From Pantoea cypripedii (lineage in GTDB: Bacteria > Pseudomonadota > Gammaproteobacteria > Enterobacterales > Enterobacteriaceae): a stretch of DNA of 64,000 nucleotides. This document shows, in pieces, positions 53,861 through 64,000 of this stretch; position 1 is the first letter of the stretch, and each line of letters starts with the position of its first letter. The notes below the pieces were generated by a model that worked only from the letters and a program-made list of their open reading frames with translations, ran no database searches and had not been told where the DNA came from. Position numbers and translations under genes: made by a program. The stretch lies in the NCBI RefSeq assembly GCF_002095535.1, contig NZ_MLJI01000001.1:691604-755603 (forward strand). The letters are read 5' to 3'.

Positions 53861-54794
53861 CCCACGCGGCTTCTGCGCGGGCGTGGATCGCGCCATTAGT
53901 ATCGTCGAGCGCGCGCTGGAAATGTACGGCGCGCCTATCTATGTTCGCCATGAAGTGGTGCATAACCGCTACGTGGTGAGCAGCCTGCGCGAGCGCGGTG
54001 CCATCTTTATCGAAGAAATCAGTGAAGTGCCGGATGACGCCATTCTGATCTTCTCGGCCCATGGCGTGTCGCAGGCAGTTCGTGCCGAAGCGAAAGCGCG
54101 TAACCTGACCATGCTGTTCGATGCCACCTGTCCGCTGGTGACCAAAGTGCATATGGAAGTGGCGCGTGCCAGCCGTAAAGGCGTTGAAGCCATTCTGATT
54201 GGTCATGCCGGGCATCCGGAAGTGGAAGGCACCATGGGGCAGTACAGCAACCCCAACGGTGGCATGTATCTGGTGGAATCGCCGGAAGACGTGTTCAAAC
54301 TGGATGTCAAAGATGAAAGCAACCTGTGCTTTATGACCCAGACCACGCTGTCGGTGGATGATACTTCCGATGTGATTGACGCGTTGCGTCAGCGCTTCCC
54401 GGCGATCATCGGTCCGCGTAAGGATGATATCTGCTACGCCACGACTAACCGCCAGGAAGCGGTACGCGTGCTGGCGCGTGACGCTGAAGTGGTGCTGGTG
54501 GTCGGTTCGAAAAACTCTTCCAACTCCAACCGTCTGGCCGAACTGGCGCAGCGTGCCGGTAAACTGGCAAAGCTGATCGATTCTGCCGACGATATTCAGG
54601 AAGAGTGGGTGAAAGGCGTGACCACCATTGGCGTGACGGCGGGGGCTTCTGCGCCGGATATTCTGGTGCAGCAGGTGATTCAGCGTCTGCGCGAGTTCGG
54701 CGGCGAAGCGGCGATTGAGCTGATTGGCCGTGAAGAAAACATCGTGTTTGAAGTGCCAAAAGAGTTGCGCGTAGAAGTTCGCAACGTACAGTAA
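53841..54794 (+). CDS. ispH: IspH (LytB), 4-hydroxy-3-methylbut-2-enyl diphosphate reductase
   Basis: 317 residues (E. coli 316) from ATG 53841, giving the family start [14 protein letters not shown]. Three [4Fe-4S] cysteines are in place: RGFCAG (Cys12), DATCPLVTK (about 96) and [11 protein letters not shown] (about 197). Last step of the MEP isoprenoid pathway, producing IPP and DMAPP. It begins inside the fkpB coding sequence and ends the operon. A repeat element follows. Confidence 0.97.
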   Translation: MQILLANPRGFCAGVDRAISIVERALEMYGAPIYVRHEVVHNRYVVSSLRERGAIFIEEISEVPDDAILIFSAHGVSQAVRAEAKARNLTMLFDATCPLVTKVHMEVARASRKGVEAILIGHAGHPEVEGTMGQYSNPNGGMYLVESPEDVFKLDVKDESNLCFMTQTTLSVDDTSDVIDALRQRFPAIIGPRKDDICYATTNRQEAVRVLARDAEVVLVVGSKNSSNSNRLAELAQRAGKLAKLIDSADDIQEEWVKGVTTIGVTAGASAPDILVQQVIQRLREFGGEAAIELIGREENIVFEVPKELRVEVRNVQ

Positions 54795-54804
54795 TCCCTT
54801 CCCC

Positions 54805-54832
54805 GTAACGGCGCGATGTATCGCGCCGTTAC
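54805..54832. repeat. Perfect 28-bp palindrome, GGCGCGAT family
   Basis: Arms GTAACGGCGCGAT and ATCGCGCCGTTAC around GT, ten bases after the ispH stop. Related to the copies at 29254-29312 and 62836-62875. There is no T-tract, so an ordinary intrinsic terminator is unlikely. Confidence 0.8.
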
Positions 54833-54994
54833 ACCATTCCGCGCAGACCCATTTCCACCTGGTGAGATTGCTTTTACTGATAATCTGACGCGGCTGGCAT
54901 AAAATTCTTATTATCCCTTTTTTATTGTGGCGTGACTGTTATCTCACCGTTAACCTGTTTGCGCTTTGCATGCATAGATTTGTATCAGGAATGA

Positions 54995-55816
<822 letters not shown>

Positions 55817-55870
55817 GTGTTGTGAACCATCGTGATGTGGTTATTTCAATCGGTAAGGCATTGATTGGAT

Positions 55871-55899
55871 AGGGCAATATTATTATTGCCCTTTATTTT
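55871..55899 (+). terminator. Terminator after dapB
   Basis: AGGGCAATA / TATTGCCCT with a four-base loop, then TTTATTTTG. Confidence 0.8.
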
Positions 55900-56047
55900 G
55901 TCTTTAAAATGATGGTTATGTATCTGTTTTAGTTTGAAGTGTGTTTTTTACTGTGTTTGTGGTCGATTTTTATCCGGTAAATCCTCATTTTTGACCATTT
56001 GGTCAAAAATTTTCTCCCGCTAGCACCATTTTAAGATTATTTCCGCC

Positions 56048-56063
56048 TCGCAACCGTTTATTT
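56048..56063. promoter_or_regulatory. PurR-like box upstream of carAB P1
   Basis: TCGCAACCGTTTATTT fits the PurR consensus ANGCAANCGNTTNCNT except at two positions. Found by eye. E. coli carAB P1 is known to be PurR-responsive. Confidence 0.5.
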
Positions 56064-56148
56064 TTCCCAGTTGTCTCTCTCTTTTGTCGCTTATTGTGGT
56101 TTTTAACATTCAGTTGCCCGAAAAAAGCAAAAAAATACCGTCTCAGGG

Positions 56149-56177
56149 TAGACAAGGTGCAGGTCGATCATTAGAAT
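56149..56177 (+). promoter_or_regulatory. carAB promoter P1
   Basis: TAGACA and TAGAAT separated by 17 bases, about 110 bases before the carA start codon. Confidence 0.65.
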
Positions 56178-56237
56178 GCGCGCAATTTGCCAAAAATCGA
56201 CCAGTCAGGCGGTTTTTGCATTGATTCAGGACAGTAT

Positions 56238-56276
56238 TTTGAATTAATATGCAAATATTGTGACTGTTTATTCCCT
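56238..56276. promoter_or_regulatory. Tandem ARG boxes (ArgR sites) over carAB P2
   Basis: Two 18-bp boxes, 56238-56255 and 56259-56276, are separated by 3 bp, the canonical ArgR spacing. The first has TGAATTAATATGCA, close to the E. coli carAB box; the second is weaker (TGACTGTTTATTC). The pair reaches the Shine-Dalgarno of carA. Confidence 0.75.
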
Positions 56277-56286
56277 GGAGGATGTT

Positions 56287-57435
56287 TTGATTAAGTCAGC
56301 GCTCTTGGTTCTGGAAGACGGAACCCAATTCCACGGTCGGGCCATCGGGGCAACGGGATCGGCAGTGGGGGAGGTCGTTTTCAACACGTCAATGACCGGT
56401 TATCAAGAAATCCTCACTGATCCCTCCTATTCCCGCCAGATCGTCACCCTCACTTATCCCCATATCGGCAATGTTGGCGCTAATGCAGCCGACGAAGAAT
56501 CCAGCCAAATTCACGCTCAGGGCCTCGTTATTCGCGATCTGCCGCTGATTACCAGCAACTTCCGTAGTGAAGAAAGCCTGTCAGCTTATTTGCAGCGCAA
56601 CAACATCGTCGCCATTGCCGATATCGATACCCGCAAGCTGACGCGTCTGCTGCGTGAAAAAGGGGCACAGAACGGCTGCATCATCGCCGGTGACAAACCG
56701 GATGCCGCGCTGGCATTACAGAAAGCGCAGGCGTTCCCCGGTCTGAAAGGCATGGACCTGGCGAAAGAAGTGACGACGGCCGAAACCTATGCCTGGCAGC
56801 AGGGGAGCTGGACGCTGCAAGGTGACCTGCCGGAGCAGAAATCGGCAGAAGAATTACCGTTCCACGTTGTCGCCTACGATTTTGGCGCCAAGCGCAACAT
56901 TCTGCGCATGCTGGTGGATCGCGGTTGCCGCCTGACGGTGGTTCCGGCGCAAACTTCAGCGGAAGAAGTACTGAAGCTGAATCCGGACGGTATTTTCCTC
57001 TCCAATGGTCCGGGTGACCCGGAGCCGTGTGACTACGCGATCAACGCCATTCAGGCTTTCCTGAATACCGACATTCCGGTATTCGGCATCTGCCTCGGCC
57101 ATCAGTTGCTGGCGCTGGCGAGTGGTGCGAAGACCATCAAAATGAAACTGGGCCATCATGGCGGTAACCATCCGGTCAAAGATCTCGACAACAATACCGT
57201 GATGATCACCGCACAGAACCACGGTTTCGCCGTTGATGAAAGCAACTTACCGGCAAATCTGCGTGTGACCCATGTGTCACTGTTTGACCAGACCGTGCAG
57301 GGCATCCACCGTACCGATAAATCGGCCTTCAGCTTCCAGGGACACCCGGAAGCCAGCCCAGGCCCGCACGATGCAGCACCGCTGTTCGATCACTTTATCG
57401 AACTGATCGAAGCCTACCGTTCTAACGCGAAGTAA
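56287..57435 (+). CDS. carA: Carbamoyl-phosphate synthase small subunit CarA
   Basis: 382 residues from TTG 56287, the same length and start codon type as E. coli. An ATG-free extension upstream (from 56260) would run through the ARG boxes and is rejected. GGAGGA precedes the TTG. The glutaminase domain has Cys269 (GICLGHQ) and His353/Glu355 (GHPEAS). Supplies ammonia from glutamine to CarB. Confidence 0.97.
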   Translation: MIKSALLVLEDGTQFHGRAIGATGSAVGEVVFNTSMTGYQEILTDPSYSRQIVTLTYPHIGNVGANAADEESSQIHAQGLVIRDLPLITSNFRSEESLSAYLQRNNIVAIADIDTRKLTRLLREKGAQNGCIIAGDKPDAALALQKAQAFPGLKGMDLAKEVTTAETYAWQQGSWTLQGDLPEQKSAEELPFHVVAYDFGAKRNILRMLVDRGCRLTVVPAQTSAEEVLKLNPDGIFLSNGPGDPEPCDYAINAIQAFLNTDIPVFGICLGHQLLALASGAKTIKMKLGHHGGNHPVKDLDNNTVMITAQNHGFAVDESNLPANLRVTHVSLFDQTVQGIHRTDKSAFSFQGHPEASPGPHDAAPLFDHFIELIEAYRSNAK

Positions 57436-57448
57436 TCAGGAGCTAACG

Positions 57449-60400
57449 ATGCCAAAACGTACAGACATAAAATCCATCCTGATCCTTGGCGCAGGTCCGA
57501 TCGTTATCGGCCAGGCATGTGAATTTGACTACTCCGGTGCGCAGGCGTGTAAAGCGCTGCGTGAAGAGGGCTACCGCGTCATTCTGGTGAACTCTAACCC
57601 GGCAACCATTATGACCGACCCGGAAATGGCCGATGCGACCTATATCGAGCCGATTCACTGGGAAGTGGTACGCAAAATTATTGAAAAAGAGCGCCCGGAT
57701 GCGGTACTGCCGACCATGGGCGGCCAGACAGCGCTGAACTGTGCGCTGGAACTGGAGCGTCAGGGCGTGCTGGCAGAGTTCGGCGTGACCATGATTGGTG
57801 CCACCGCCGACGCCATTGATAAAGCCGAAGACCGCCGTCGTTTTGACGTGGCGATGAAAAGCATCGGTCTGGATACCGCGCGTTCGGGTATCGCCCACAC
57901 CATGGAAGAAGCGCTGGCCGTGGCCGAAGACGTTGGCTTCCCGTGCATTATCCGTCCTTCTTTCACCATGGGCGGCACCGGTGGCGGTATCGCGTATAAC
58001 CGTGAAGAGTTTGAAGAGATTTGCGAACGCGGTCTGGATCTGTCACCGACCAATGAGCTGCTGATTGACGAGTCGCTGATTGGCTGGAAAGAGTACGAGA
58101 TGGAAGTGGTGCGTGATAAAAACGACAACTGCATCATCGTCTGCTCCATCGAAAACTTCGATGCGATGGGGATCCACACCGGTGACTCCATCACCGTGGC
58201 CCCGGCTCAGACCCTGACCGACAAAGAGTATCAAATCATGCGTAACGCCTCGCTGGCGGTACTGCGTGAAATCGGCGTCGAGACGGGCGGTTCCAACGTG
58301 CAGTTCTCGGTTAACCCGAAAGATGGTCGCCTGATCGTTATCGAAATGAACCCGCGCGTATCACGTTCTTCGGCGCTGGCCTCCAAAGCGACCGGTTTCC
58401 CGATTGCCAAAGTGGCGGCGAAACTGGCGGTGGGCTTCACTCTCGACGAACTGATGAACGATATCACCGGTGGCCGTACCCCGGCCTCGTTTGAGCCGTC
58501 CATCGACTACGTTGTGACCAAGATTCCTCGCTTCAACTTCGAGAAATTTGCCGGTGCCAACGATCGTCTGACTACCCAGATGAAATCTGTTGGTGAAGTG
58601 ATGGCGATTGGCCGTACTTTCCAGGAATCGATGCAGAAAGCACTGCGCGGTCTGGAAGTGGGCGCCAACGGTTTCGACCCGAAAGTAAGCCTGGACGATG
58701 CCGAAGCGCTGACCCGTATCCGCCGCGAGCTGAAGGATGCCGGTTCCGACCGTATCTGGTACATCGCGGATGCGTTCCGTGCGGGCATGTCCGTGGATGG
58801 CGTCTTCAACCTGACCAATATCGACCGCTGGTTCCTGGTGCAGATTGAAGAGCTGGTCCGTCTTGAGGAGCAGGTCGCGCGTGAAGGCGTGCAGTCGCTG
58901 GATGCGACATTCCTGCGTGCGCTGAAGCGTAAAGGTTTCGCCGATGCGCGCCTGGCAACCCTGGCTGGCGTCGCAGAAGGTGAAATCCGTAAACTGCGTC
59001 AGCAGTTCAACCTGCACCCGGTTTATAAGCGTGTCGACACCTGTGCGGCAGAGTTCGCCACCGACACTGCTTATATGTACTCGACTTATGAAGAAGAGTG
59101 CGAAGCCAATCCGAATCAGGATCGTGACAAAATCATGGTGCTGGGCGGCGGTCCGAACCGTATCGGCCAGGGCATTGAGTTTGACTACTGCTGTGTCCAT
59201 GCGGCGCTGGCGCTGCGTGAAGATGGTTTTGAGACCATCATGGTTAACTGTAACCCGGAAACCGTATCAACTGACTACGACACCTCTGACCGTCTCTACT
59301 TCGAGCCGGTAACGCTGGAAGACGTGCTGGAAATCGTGCGTATCGAGCAGCCTAAAGGCGTGATCGTGCAGTACGGCGGTCAGACTCCGCTGAAACTGGC
59401 GCGTGCGCTGGAAGCGGCGGGGGTGCCGGTTATCGGCACCAGCCCGGATGCCATTGACCGTGCGGAAGACCGTGAGCGTTTCCAGCAGGCGGTTGAGCGT
59501 CTGAACCTGAAACAACCGGCCAACGCCACCGTCAGCACACTGGAGCAGGCGGTAGAAAAAGCGGTTGGTATCGGTTATCCGCTGGTGGTGCGCCCGTCCT
59601 ATGTACTGGGTGGCCGTGCGATGGAAATCGTGTACGACGAAATCGACCTGAAGCGCTACTTCCAGACGGCGGTATCGGTTTCTAACGATGCGCCGGTACT
59701 GTTGGATCGCTTCCTCGATGACGCGGTTGAAGTGGATGTGGATGCGATTTGCGACGGCGAGCGTGTGCTGATTGGCGGCATCATGGAACACATCGAGCAG
59801 GCGGGGGTTCACTCCGGTGACTCAGCCTGTTCACTGCCGGCTTACACCCTGAATGCGGATATTCAGAACGTGATGCGTCAGCAGGTAGAAAAACTGGCGT
59901 TCGAACTGAACGTGCGTGGTCTGATGAACGTGCAGTTCGCGGTGAAGGACAACGAAGTTTACCTGATTGAAGTGAACCCGCGTGCGGCACGTACCGTACC
60001 GTTCGTTTCCAAGGCGACCGGTGTTCCGTTGGCGAAAGTGGCTGCGCGTGTGATGGCCGGTAAAACCCTGGCTGAGCAGGGCGTCACCAAAGAGGTGATC
60101 CCGCCGTACTACTCCGTAAAAGAAGTGGTGCTGCCGTTCAACAAATTCCAGGGCGTTGACCCGATCCTCGGCCCGGAAATGCGTTCTACCGGTGAAGTCA
60201 TGGGTGTCGGTCGTACCTTCGCTGAAGCCTTCGCAAAAGCGATGCTGGGTGCGCAGAGCAACATGAAGAAATCAGGCCGTGCGCTGCTGTCAGTACGCGA
60301 AGGCGATAAGAAACGTATCGTTGACCTCGCAGCAAAACTGCTGAAGTTTGGTTTTGAGCTAGATGCGACGCATGGTACGGCGGTGGTACTGGGTGAAGCC

Positions 60401-60673
60401 GGGATTAACCCGCGCCTGGTGAACAAGGTGCATGAAGGTCGTCCGCATATTCAGGATCGCCTGAAGAACGGCGAGTACACCTATATCGTTAACACCACCG
60501 CAGGTCGTCAGGCGATTGAAGATTCCAAGCTGATTCGCCGCAGTGCGCTGCAGTACAAAGTTCACTACGACACCACCCTGAACGGCGGTTTTGCTACAGC
60601 GATGGCGCTGAATGCGGACCCAACCGAGAAGGTGATTTCCGTGCAGGAAATGCATGCGCAAATCAACGGTTGA
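57449..60673 (+). CDS. carB: Carbamoyl-phosphate synthase large subunit CarB
   Basis: 1074 residues (E. coli 1073). Two homologous ATP-grasp halves (about 1-400 and 553-935), an oligomerisation region between them, and a C-terminal allosteric MGS-like domain (about 936-1074) for UMP and ornithine control. Paired motifs [18 protein letters not shown] and [16 protein letters not shown] mark each half. Makes carbamoyl phosphate for pyrimidines and arginine. Thirteen bases after carA, and ends at a terminator. Confidence 0.98.
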   Translation: MPKRTDIKSILILGAGPIVIGQACEFDYSGAQACKALREEGYRVILVNSNPATIMTDPEMADATYIEPIHWEVVRKIIEKERPDAVLPTMGGQTALNCALELERQGVLAEFGVTMIGATADAIDKAEDRRRFDVAMKSIGLDTARSGIAHTMEEALAVAEDVGFPCIIRPSFTMGGTGGGIAYNREEFEEICERGLDLSPTNELLIDESLIGWKEYEMEVVRDKNDNCIIVCSIENFDAMGIHTGDSITVAPAQTLTDKEYQIMRNASLAVLREIGVETGGSNVQFSVNPKDGRLIVIEMNPRVSRSSALASKATGFPIAKVAAKLAVGFTLDELMNDITGGRTPASFEPSIDYVVTKIPRFNFEKFAGANDRLTTQMKSVGEVMAIGRTFQESMQKALRGLEVGANGFDPKVSLDDAEALTRIRRELKDAGSDRIWYIADAFRAGMSVDGVFNLTNIDRWFLVQIEELVRLEEQVAREGVQSLDATFLRALKRKGFADARLATLAGVAEGEIRKLRQQFNLHPVYKRVDTCAAEFATDTAYMYSTYEEECEANPNQDRDKIMVLGGGPNRIGQGIEFDYCCVHAALALREDGFETIMVNCNPETVSTDYDTSDRLYFEPVTLEDVLEIVRIEQPKGVIVQYGGQTPLKLARALEAAGVPVIGTSPDAIDRAEDRERFQQAVERLNLKQPANATVSTLEQAVEKAVGIGYPLVVRPSYVLGGRAMEIVYDEIDLKRYFQTAVSVSNDAPVLLDRFLDDAVEVDVDAICDGERVLIGGIMEHIEQAGVHSGDSACSLPAYTLNADIQNVMRQQVEKLAFELNVRGLMNVQFAVKDNEVYLIEVNPRAARTVPFVSKATGVPLAKVAARVMAGKTLAEQGVTKEVIPPYYSVKEVVLPFNKFQGVDPILGPEMRSTGEVMGVGRTFAEAFAKAMLGAQSNMKKSGRALLSVREGDKKRIVDLAAKLLKFGFELDATHGTAVVLGEAGINPRLVNKVHEGRPHIQDRLKNGEYTYIVNTTAGRQAIEDSKLIRRSALQYKVHYDTTLNGGFATAMALNADPTEKVISVQEMHAQING

Positions 60674-60695
60674 TCTCTGAACGATTGTTACAAAT

Positions 60696-60722
60696 AACGG
60701 CTCCGAAAGGGGCCGTTTTTTT
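60696..60722 (+). terminator. Terminator after carB
   Basis: AACGGCTCC-GAAA-GGGGCCGTT (one G-T pair) followed by T residues. Confidence 0.9.
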
Positions 60723-60909
60723 CGCTATTGTTAATTGGTGCATAACATTAGTTTATGACAATATTATGATTTTAAGATTTTTTAGCGGCTGGTGCGGTAT
60801 TTATTGTCTACACATTTATTAGCACGAATTTATAAATAGAAAGCGATACCGCTAGCCTTAGTATTCCAGTCGCTCATCTTTTCGAGCTTAACTGGGATAG
60901 ATATAAAAA

Positions 60910-62052
60910 ATGAAAATGCGTGCTTTCACACTCACCGCCATTGCTGCGCTGGTCGCAGCGGCTCCTCTCGCCAGCCAGGCTGAAGTGACTCTTCTGAAGG
61001 CGGATCCGCAGGCTAACGATCCGCTTAGCCGTCTTACCTTCCAGGTCGGCGGTAGTATTCGTCCGCAGTTCCTGCATCAGAACGGCGTGAACGACAAATC
61101 ATATAAGCGTAATGGCTATGATGGCGGTTCCCGTTTCCGTTTCTCTGCGGATTACTACCTGTTTGATGATATTAGCTGGGTAAGTTACTACGAGCTGGGT
61201 GTTAACTTCCCGGCGTGGTGGGGATGGGATAACCACCATGCAGATGGTGCAAACAACACCACCCGCCGTCAGCTGTATACTGGCCTGAAGAGCGCCACCT
61301 GGGGTCAGCTGACCTTCGGTCAGCAGAACAGCGTTTACTATGATGTGGTCGGCGCGAAAACAGATATCTGGGACTACGATATGCTGGCCCAGGCACCTAC
61401 CGTTGGTATCAACGGCGACTACGACGGTTCCTACCGTGCTCGTAAACAGCTGAAATACAAAAATACCTTCGGCAAGGTTGATGTTTATGCCTCCTACCTG
61501 TTTAACGATAATGAACTGTTACGCGGCAACAACCTCCGCTATAAGCGTAAAGGCGGCGGTTCACTGGGCGTGGATTACCACATCACCAAAGATCTGACCT
61601 GGGGTACCGCGTGGAACTACACGCGTGCTGAAATGCGTAATACCTCAACGGGTGATGACAAAAATTACGACCAGAACATCTATGGTACGGCTCTGAGCTG
61701 GAAACCGGATAACTGGACGCTTTCTGCTGGTGTTGGCTGGTATCAGAACTTCTCGCCAACAGGTATTAAGAATGCCCAGAATTACTTTGCTGACGATGCC
61801 TGGGGTGTGGAATACTTCGCAGGCTACAAGTTCCCGATTGGTCAGTATGCGGTGAAATCTATTCAGCCGTACTTTATGGGTGACCGTCTGCAATACGTTA
61901 ATGGTCGCAACTACCAGCGTATCGACAACGGCCTGGGTGTCTCGTTCCAGCTCGACTACGGCTTCCGTGTTGACTACGAATACGTGATCACTTCCAGCAC
62001 CGACAAGTCTCTGGGTAACGTCAATCTGGTGCGTCTGCGCTACGATTTCTAA
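60910..62052 (+). CDS. Outer-membrane porin, general porin type
   Basis: 380 residues. Signal peptide with cleavage at about Ala24 (SQA/EV). The rest alternates aromatic and polar residues as in beta-barrel strands and ends with the Phe-terminated strand VRLRYDF required for outer-membrane insertion. Segments such as SRFRFSADYYL and QLYTGLKSATWGQLTFGQQNS fit the trimeric porin pattern. I cannot match it to OmpF, OmpC or PhoE, and the substrate is unknown. It replaces the genes E. coli carries between carB and folA. The 236-base upstream space is AT-rich; its promoter was not placed. Confidence 0.75.
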   Translation: MKMRAFTLTAIAALVAAAPLASQAEVTLLKADPQANDPLSRLTFQVGGSIRPQFLHQNGVNDKSYKRNGYDGGSRFRFSADYYLFDDISWVSYYELGVNFPAWWGWDNHHADGANNTTRRQLYTGLKSATWGQLTFGQQNSVYYDVVGAKTDIWDYDMLAQAPTVGINGDYDGSYRARKQLKYKNTFGKVDVYASYLFNDNELLRGNNLRYKRKGGGSLGVDYHITKDLTWGTAWNYTRAEMRNTSTGDDKNYDQNIYGTALSWKPDNWTLSAGVGWYQNFSPTGIKNAQNYFADDAWGVEYFAGYKFPIGQYAVKSIQPYFMGDRLQYVNGRNYQRIDNGLGVSFQLDYGFRVDYEYVITSSTDKSLGNVNLVRLRYDF

Positions 62053-62059
62053 CCCTGTT

Positions 62060-62090
62060 AAAACGGCTCCTGCGGGAGCCGTTTTCTTTT
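62060..62090 (+). terminator. Terminator after the porin gene
   Basis: AAAACGGCTCC-TGCG-GGAGCCGTTTT stem followed by CTTTT. Confidence 0.9.
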
Positions 62091-62279
62091 GTCGCACACA
62101 GTGCGCTTTTCTTTACAGGCGCATACACGCCAGATCCTCTTTTCACGCTGCCTTGTACCGTTTCACCACCCATTTATGGCGCCTCTTTCGGAAATTGGTG
62201 AGAAAAGCGGTGTAAAACTCTGTCCAATAACAAAAATGCGGTGGCAAAGGAGCTTTACGTAAATAGCGAGTTCGCCCTA

Positions 62280-62308
62280 TCGACGAAAGTTTCGCCTTTA
62301 CGTATGAT
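62280..62308 (+). promoter_or_regulatory. Probable folA promoter
   Basis: TCGACG and TATGAT with a 17-base spacer, 33 bases before the folA ATG. CTTTACGTA occurs twice nearby, at 62253-62261 and 62296-62304. Confidence 0.55.
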
Positions 62309-62340
62309 GGCGCCAATTTTTTTCCTGTAGGTCTTTTAAC

Positions 62341-62823
62341 ATGATTAGTCTGATCGCGGCACTGGCAGCGGATCGCATCATCGGTATGGAAAACGCCATG
62401 CCCTGGAACCTGTCGGCTGATTTAGCCTGGTTCAAACGTAACACCCTGAATAAGCCGGTGATCATGGGTCGCCTGACCTTTGAATCGATTGGCCGTCCGT
62501 TACCGGGACGTCTGAATATTGTGGTCAGCAGCCAGCCGGGCACCCATGATGGCGTGACCTGGGTAACGTCACTGGAAGATGCGGTCAATGCCGCGGGTGA
62601 TGCTGAAGAGGTGATGGTGATTGGTGGTGGGCGTATTTATGAGCAGATGCTGCCGCGCGCCGATCGTCTCTATCTCACCCATATCGATGCGGAAGTGGAA
62701 GGCGACACCCAATTCCCGGACTACGAACCGGATGAGTGGCAGTCAACCTTCAGTGAATTCCATGATGCCGACGCCCAGAACTCACACAGTTACTGCTTCG
62801 AGATTCTGGAACGCCGCCGTTAA
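62341..62823 (+). CDS. folA: Dihydrofolate reductase
   Basis: 160 residues (E. coli 159). Chromosomal trimethoprim-sensitive type: catalytic Asp27, Trp22, Leu28 and the NADPH-binding [15 protein letters not shown] and [10 protein letters not shown] segments. Ends [12 protein letters not shown]. Produces tetrahydrofolate. No changes are evident at the classical trimethoprim-resistance positions Pro21, Asp27, Leu28 or Trp30. Convergent with apaH. Confidence 0.98.
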   Translation: MISLIAALAADRIIGMENAMPWNLSADLAWFKRNTLNKPVIMGRLTFESIGRPLPGRLNIVVSSQPGTHDGVTWVTSLEDAVNAAGDAEEVMVIGGGRIYEQMLPRADRLYLTHIDAEVEGDTQFPDYEPDEWQSTFSEFHDADAQNSHSYCFEILERRR

Positions 62824-62835
62824 TTAACGGCAGCT

Positions 62836-62875
62836 CGGTTTATCGCGCGGATGGCACAAGACGCGCGATAAACCG
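62836..62875. repeat. Imperfect copy of the GGCGCGAT-family inverted repeat
   Basis: Perfect 14-bp core arms CGGTTTATCGCGCG (62836-62849) and CGCGCGATAAACCG (62862-62875). The flanks continue with weaker similarity to the 29254-29312 element, including GGCGCTACG. It lies at the convergent folA-apaH junction and nearly touches the apaH stop. Confidence 0.7.
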
Positions 62876-62880
62876 CGGCG

Positions 62881-63732
62881 CTACGGATGGGGATGTGTTG
62901 CGCTCTGCGCCATCGCCTGTTCGCGGTTAGAGTGCTGGACGTAATATTGCTGCGTTTCCCAGTGCAGCAAAGTTAGCGTGCCACCCCAGCAGCAGCCGGT
63001 ATCAAGACCGATAATCCCTTCCGGTGTACCTTTGCCTTCCAGCGATGCCCAGTGGCCAAACACCACGGTGTAATCCTGCGCGACCGGACTCGGGATCTTA
63101 AACCAGGGTTTGAGCGGGGGTGGGGCGGATTCCGGCGCATCTTTGCAGATCATATCCAGCTGACCATTCGGGAAGCAGAAACGCATACGCGTCAGCGCGT
63201 TGGTGCTGAAACGCAGACGCGACAGTCCGCTAAGTTCCGGCGTCCAGTTATTCGGCATATCGCCATACATGGCATCGAGGAACAGTGGATAACTATCGCT
63301 GGAAAGCACCGCTTCGACTTCGCGCGCGCAAATTTTTGCCGTCGCCAGATCCCACTGCGGCGTGATGCCCGCGTGCGCCATCACCAGCTTTTTCTCTTCA
63401 TCCACCTGCAATAACGGCTGGCGACGCAGCCAGTTAATCAGCTCATCGGCATCGTCAGCTTCCAGCAAGGGGGTCAGGCGATCTTTCGGTTTATTGCGGC
63501 TGATACCGGCAAACACCGCCAGCAGATGCAGGTCGTGGTTGCCCAGCACCAACCGTACGCAATCCCCTAGCGATTTCACATAGCGCAGCACGTCGAGAGA
63601 ACCAGGTCCGCGCGCCACCAGGTCACCGGTCAGCCACAGGGTATCCTGTTGCGGATCGAAATTAACCTGTGCCAAAAGGGCACGAAGCTCATCGTAACAG
63701 CCGTGAATATCGCCAATCAGGTATGTACTCAT
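62881..63732 (-). CDS. apaH: ApaH, diadenosine tetraphosphatase
   Basis: 283 residues (E. coli 280). PPP-family metallophosphatase with GDIHGC at 7-12, [10 protein letters not shown] near 36-45 and GNHD near 63-66. Symmetrically cleaves Ap4A to two ADP and removes Np4N RNA caps. Stop codon is TAG. Downstream of apaG in the same direction, with an unusually long 51-base gap that holds a GC-rich hairpin (63756-63776, CCGCCCGG/CCGGGCGG). Confidence 0.97.
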   Translation of the reverse strand: MSTYLIGDIHGCYDELRALLAQVNFDPQQDTLWLTGDLVARGPGSLDVLRYVKSLGDCVRLVLGNHDLHLLAVFAGISRNKPKDRLTPLLEADDADELINWLRRQPLLQVDEEKKLVMAHAGITPQWDLATAKICAREVEAVLSSDSYPLFLDAMYGDMPNNWTPELSGLSRLRFSTNALTRMRFCFPNGQLDMICKDAPESAPPPLKPWFKIPSPVAQDYTVVFGHWASLEGKGTPEGIIGLDTGCCWGGTLTLLHWETQQYYVQHSNREQAMAQSATHPHP

Positions 63733-63783
63733 TACGTCAGTCCGGTTAAAACGCGCCGCCCGGACGGGCCGGGCGGAGAAGGA

Positions 63784-64000
63784 TTAGTGGATGTGGGTTT
63801 GTACCGCAAGCCGGAACACCGGGATCTCGACAAAGAACTCTTCACCTTCCTCGTCGATCATTACGTAGTGGCCTTGCATGGTGCCCATCGGCGTTTCAAG
63901 GATCGCGCCGCTGGTATATTGAAATTCGTTGCCCGGGGCGATATGAGGCTGTTCGCCAACCACACCTTCGCCCTGAACTTCGGTCTGGCGGCCATTACCG
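63784..64000 (-). CDS. apaG: ApaG (C-terminal part)
   Basis: About 72 codons to the stop are visible; the start is beyond the window edge. The visible protein contains [21 protein letters not shown] and the ending [11 protein letters not shown], matching E. coli ApaG (125 aa). Fibronectin-III-like fold, function not firmly known. Upstream neighbour of apaH as in the E. coli ksgA-apaGH operon. Confidence 0.95.
   Translation of the reverse strand, partial: GNGRQTEVQGEGVVGEQPHIAPGNEFQYTSGAILETPMGTMQGHYVMIDEEGEEFFVEIPVFRLAVQTHIH

Larger units (their letters stand above)
55817..56286. promoter_or_regulatory. carAB control region (470 bases)
   Basis: No gene. It starts with the dapB terminator (55871-55899). 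It then holds a PurR-like box (56048-56063), promoter P1 (TAGACA 56149-56154, 17 bases, TAGAAT 56172-56177) and a weaker P2 overlapped by two ARG boxes (56238-56276). The general plan matches E. coli carAB, where P1 answers to pyrimidines/purines and P2 to arginine. Confidence 0.75.

Overview
The window is chromosomal DNA from an enterobacterium. Most proteins match E. coli K-12 homologues as I remember them, end to end and with near-identical lengths. Gene order follows the E. coli segment that spans the 100/0-minute point of its map: rimI, yjjG, yjjJ, ytjB, serB, radA, nadR, ettA, slt, trpR, yjjX, gpmB, rob, creA, arcA, yjtD, thrLABC, yaaA, talB, mog, satP, dnaKJ, nhaAR, rpsT, ribF-ileS-lspA-fkpB-ispH, dapB, carAB, folA, apaH, apaG. 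GC-rich coding, the accessory genes and the missing E. coli blocks (prfC to deoD, lplA, creBCD, rihC, the cai/fix region) suggest Erwiniaceae, most likely Pantoea or a close relative. That genus call is inference.

Layout. 1-6.7 kb is conserved backbone: N-acetyltransferase end, nucleotidase, a lone HipA-like kinase, serine synthesis, DNA repair and NAD salvage. 6.7-10.2 kb is accessory: a two-gene sugar-acid module (enolase-superfamily enzyme plus MFS carrier) and a Fic toxin with its small antitoxin. After ettA comes a second accessory block (12.0-25.5 kb): a D-2-hydroxyacid dehydrogenase, a DeoR repressor, and a compact eight-gene minus-strand operon for urea use. That operon encodes allophanate hydrolase, urea carboxylase, a GntR/FCD regulator and the UrtABCDE urea ABC transporter. 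25.7-64 kb is again backbone, with two local additions: an MHS-family transporter between mog and satP, and a porin between carB and folA.

The most interesting system is the urea operon. The bases before its first gene contain a full-consensus sigma-54 promoter (25513-25528, minus strand). A site of the type bound by FCD-class GntR repressors (25488-25497) lies just after the predicted transcription start. The only large gap in the operon, between urtA and urtB, holds a pair of palindromes that could set different levels of binding protein and permease. Together these suggest nitrogen-limitation control, operon-specific repression and post-transcriptional tuning.

Other regulatory DNA is readable in place: a trp operator before trpR, the thr leader and attenuator, a heat-shock promoter before dnaK, paired ARG boxes and a PurR-like box before carA, and an FNR-like box before arcA. 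Palindromes of two sequence families (GGCGCGAT..ATCGCGCC and GGTCGCCAT..ATGGCGACC) recur at gene 3' ends. No tRNA, rRNA, CRISPR array, insertion sequence, integrase or replication origin was seen.
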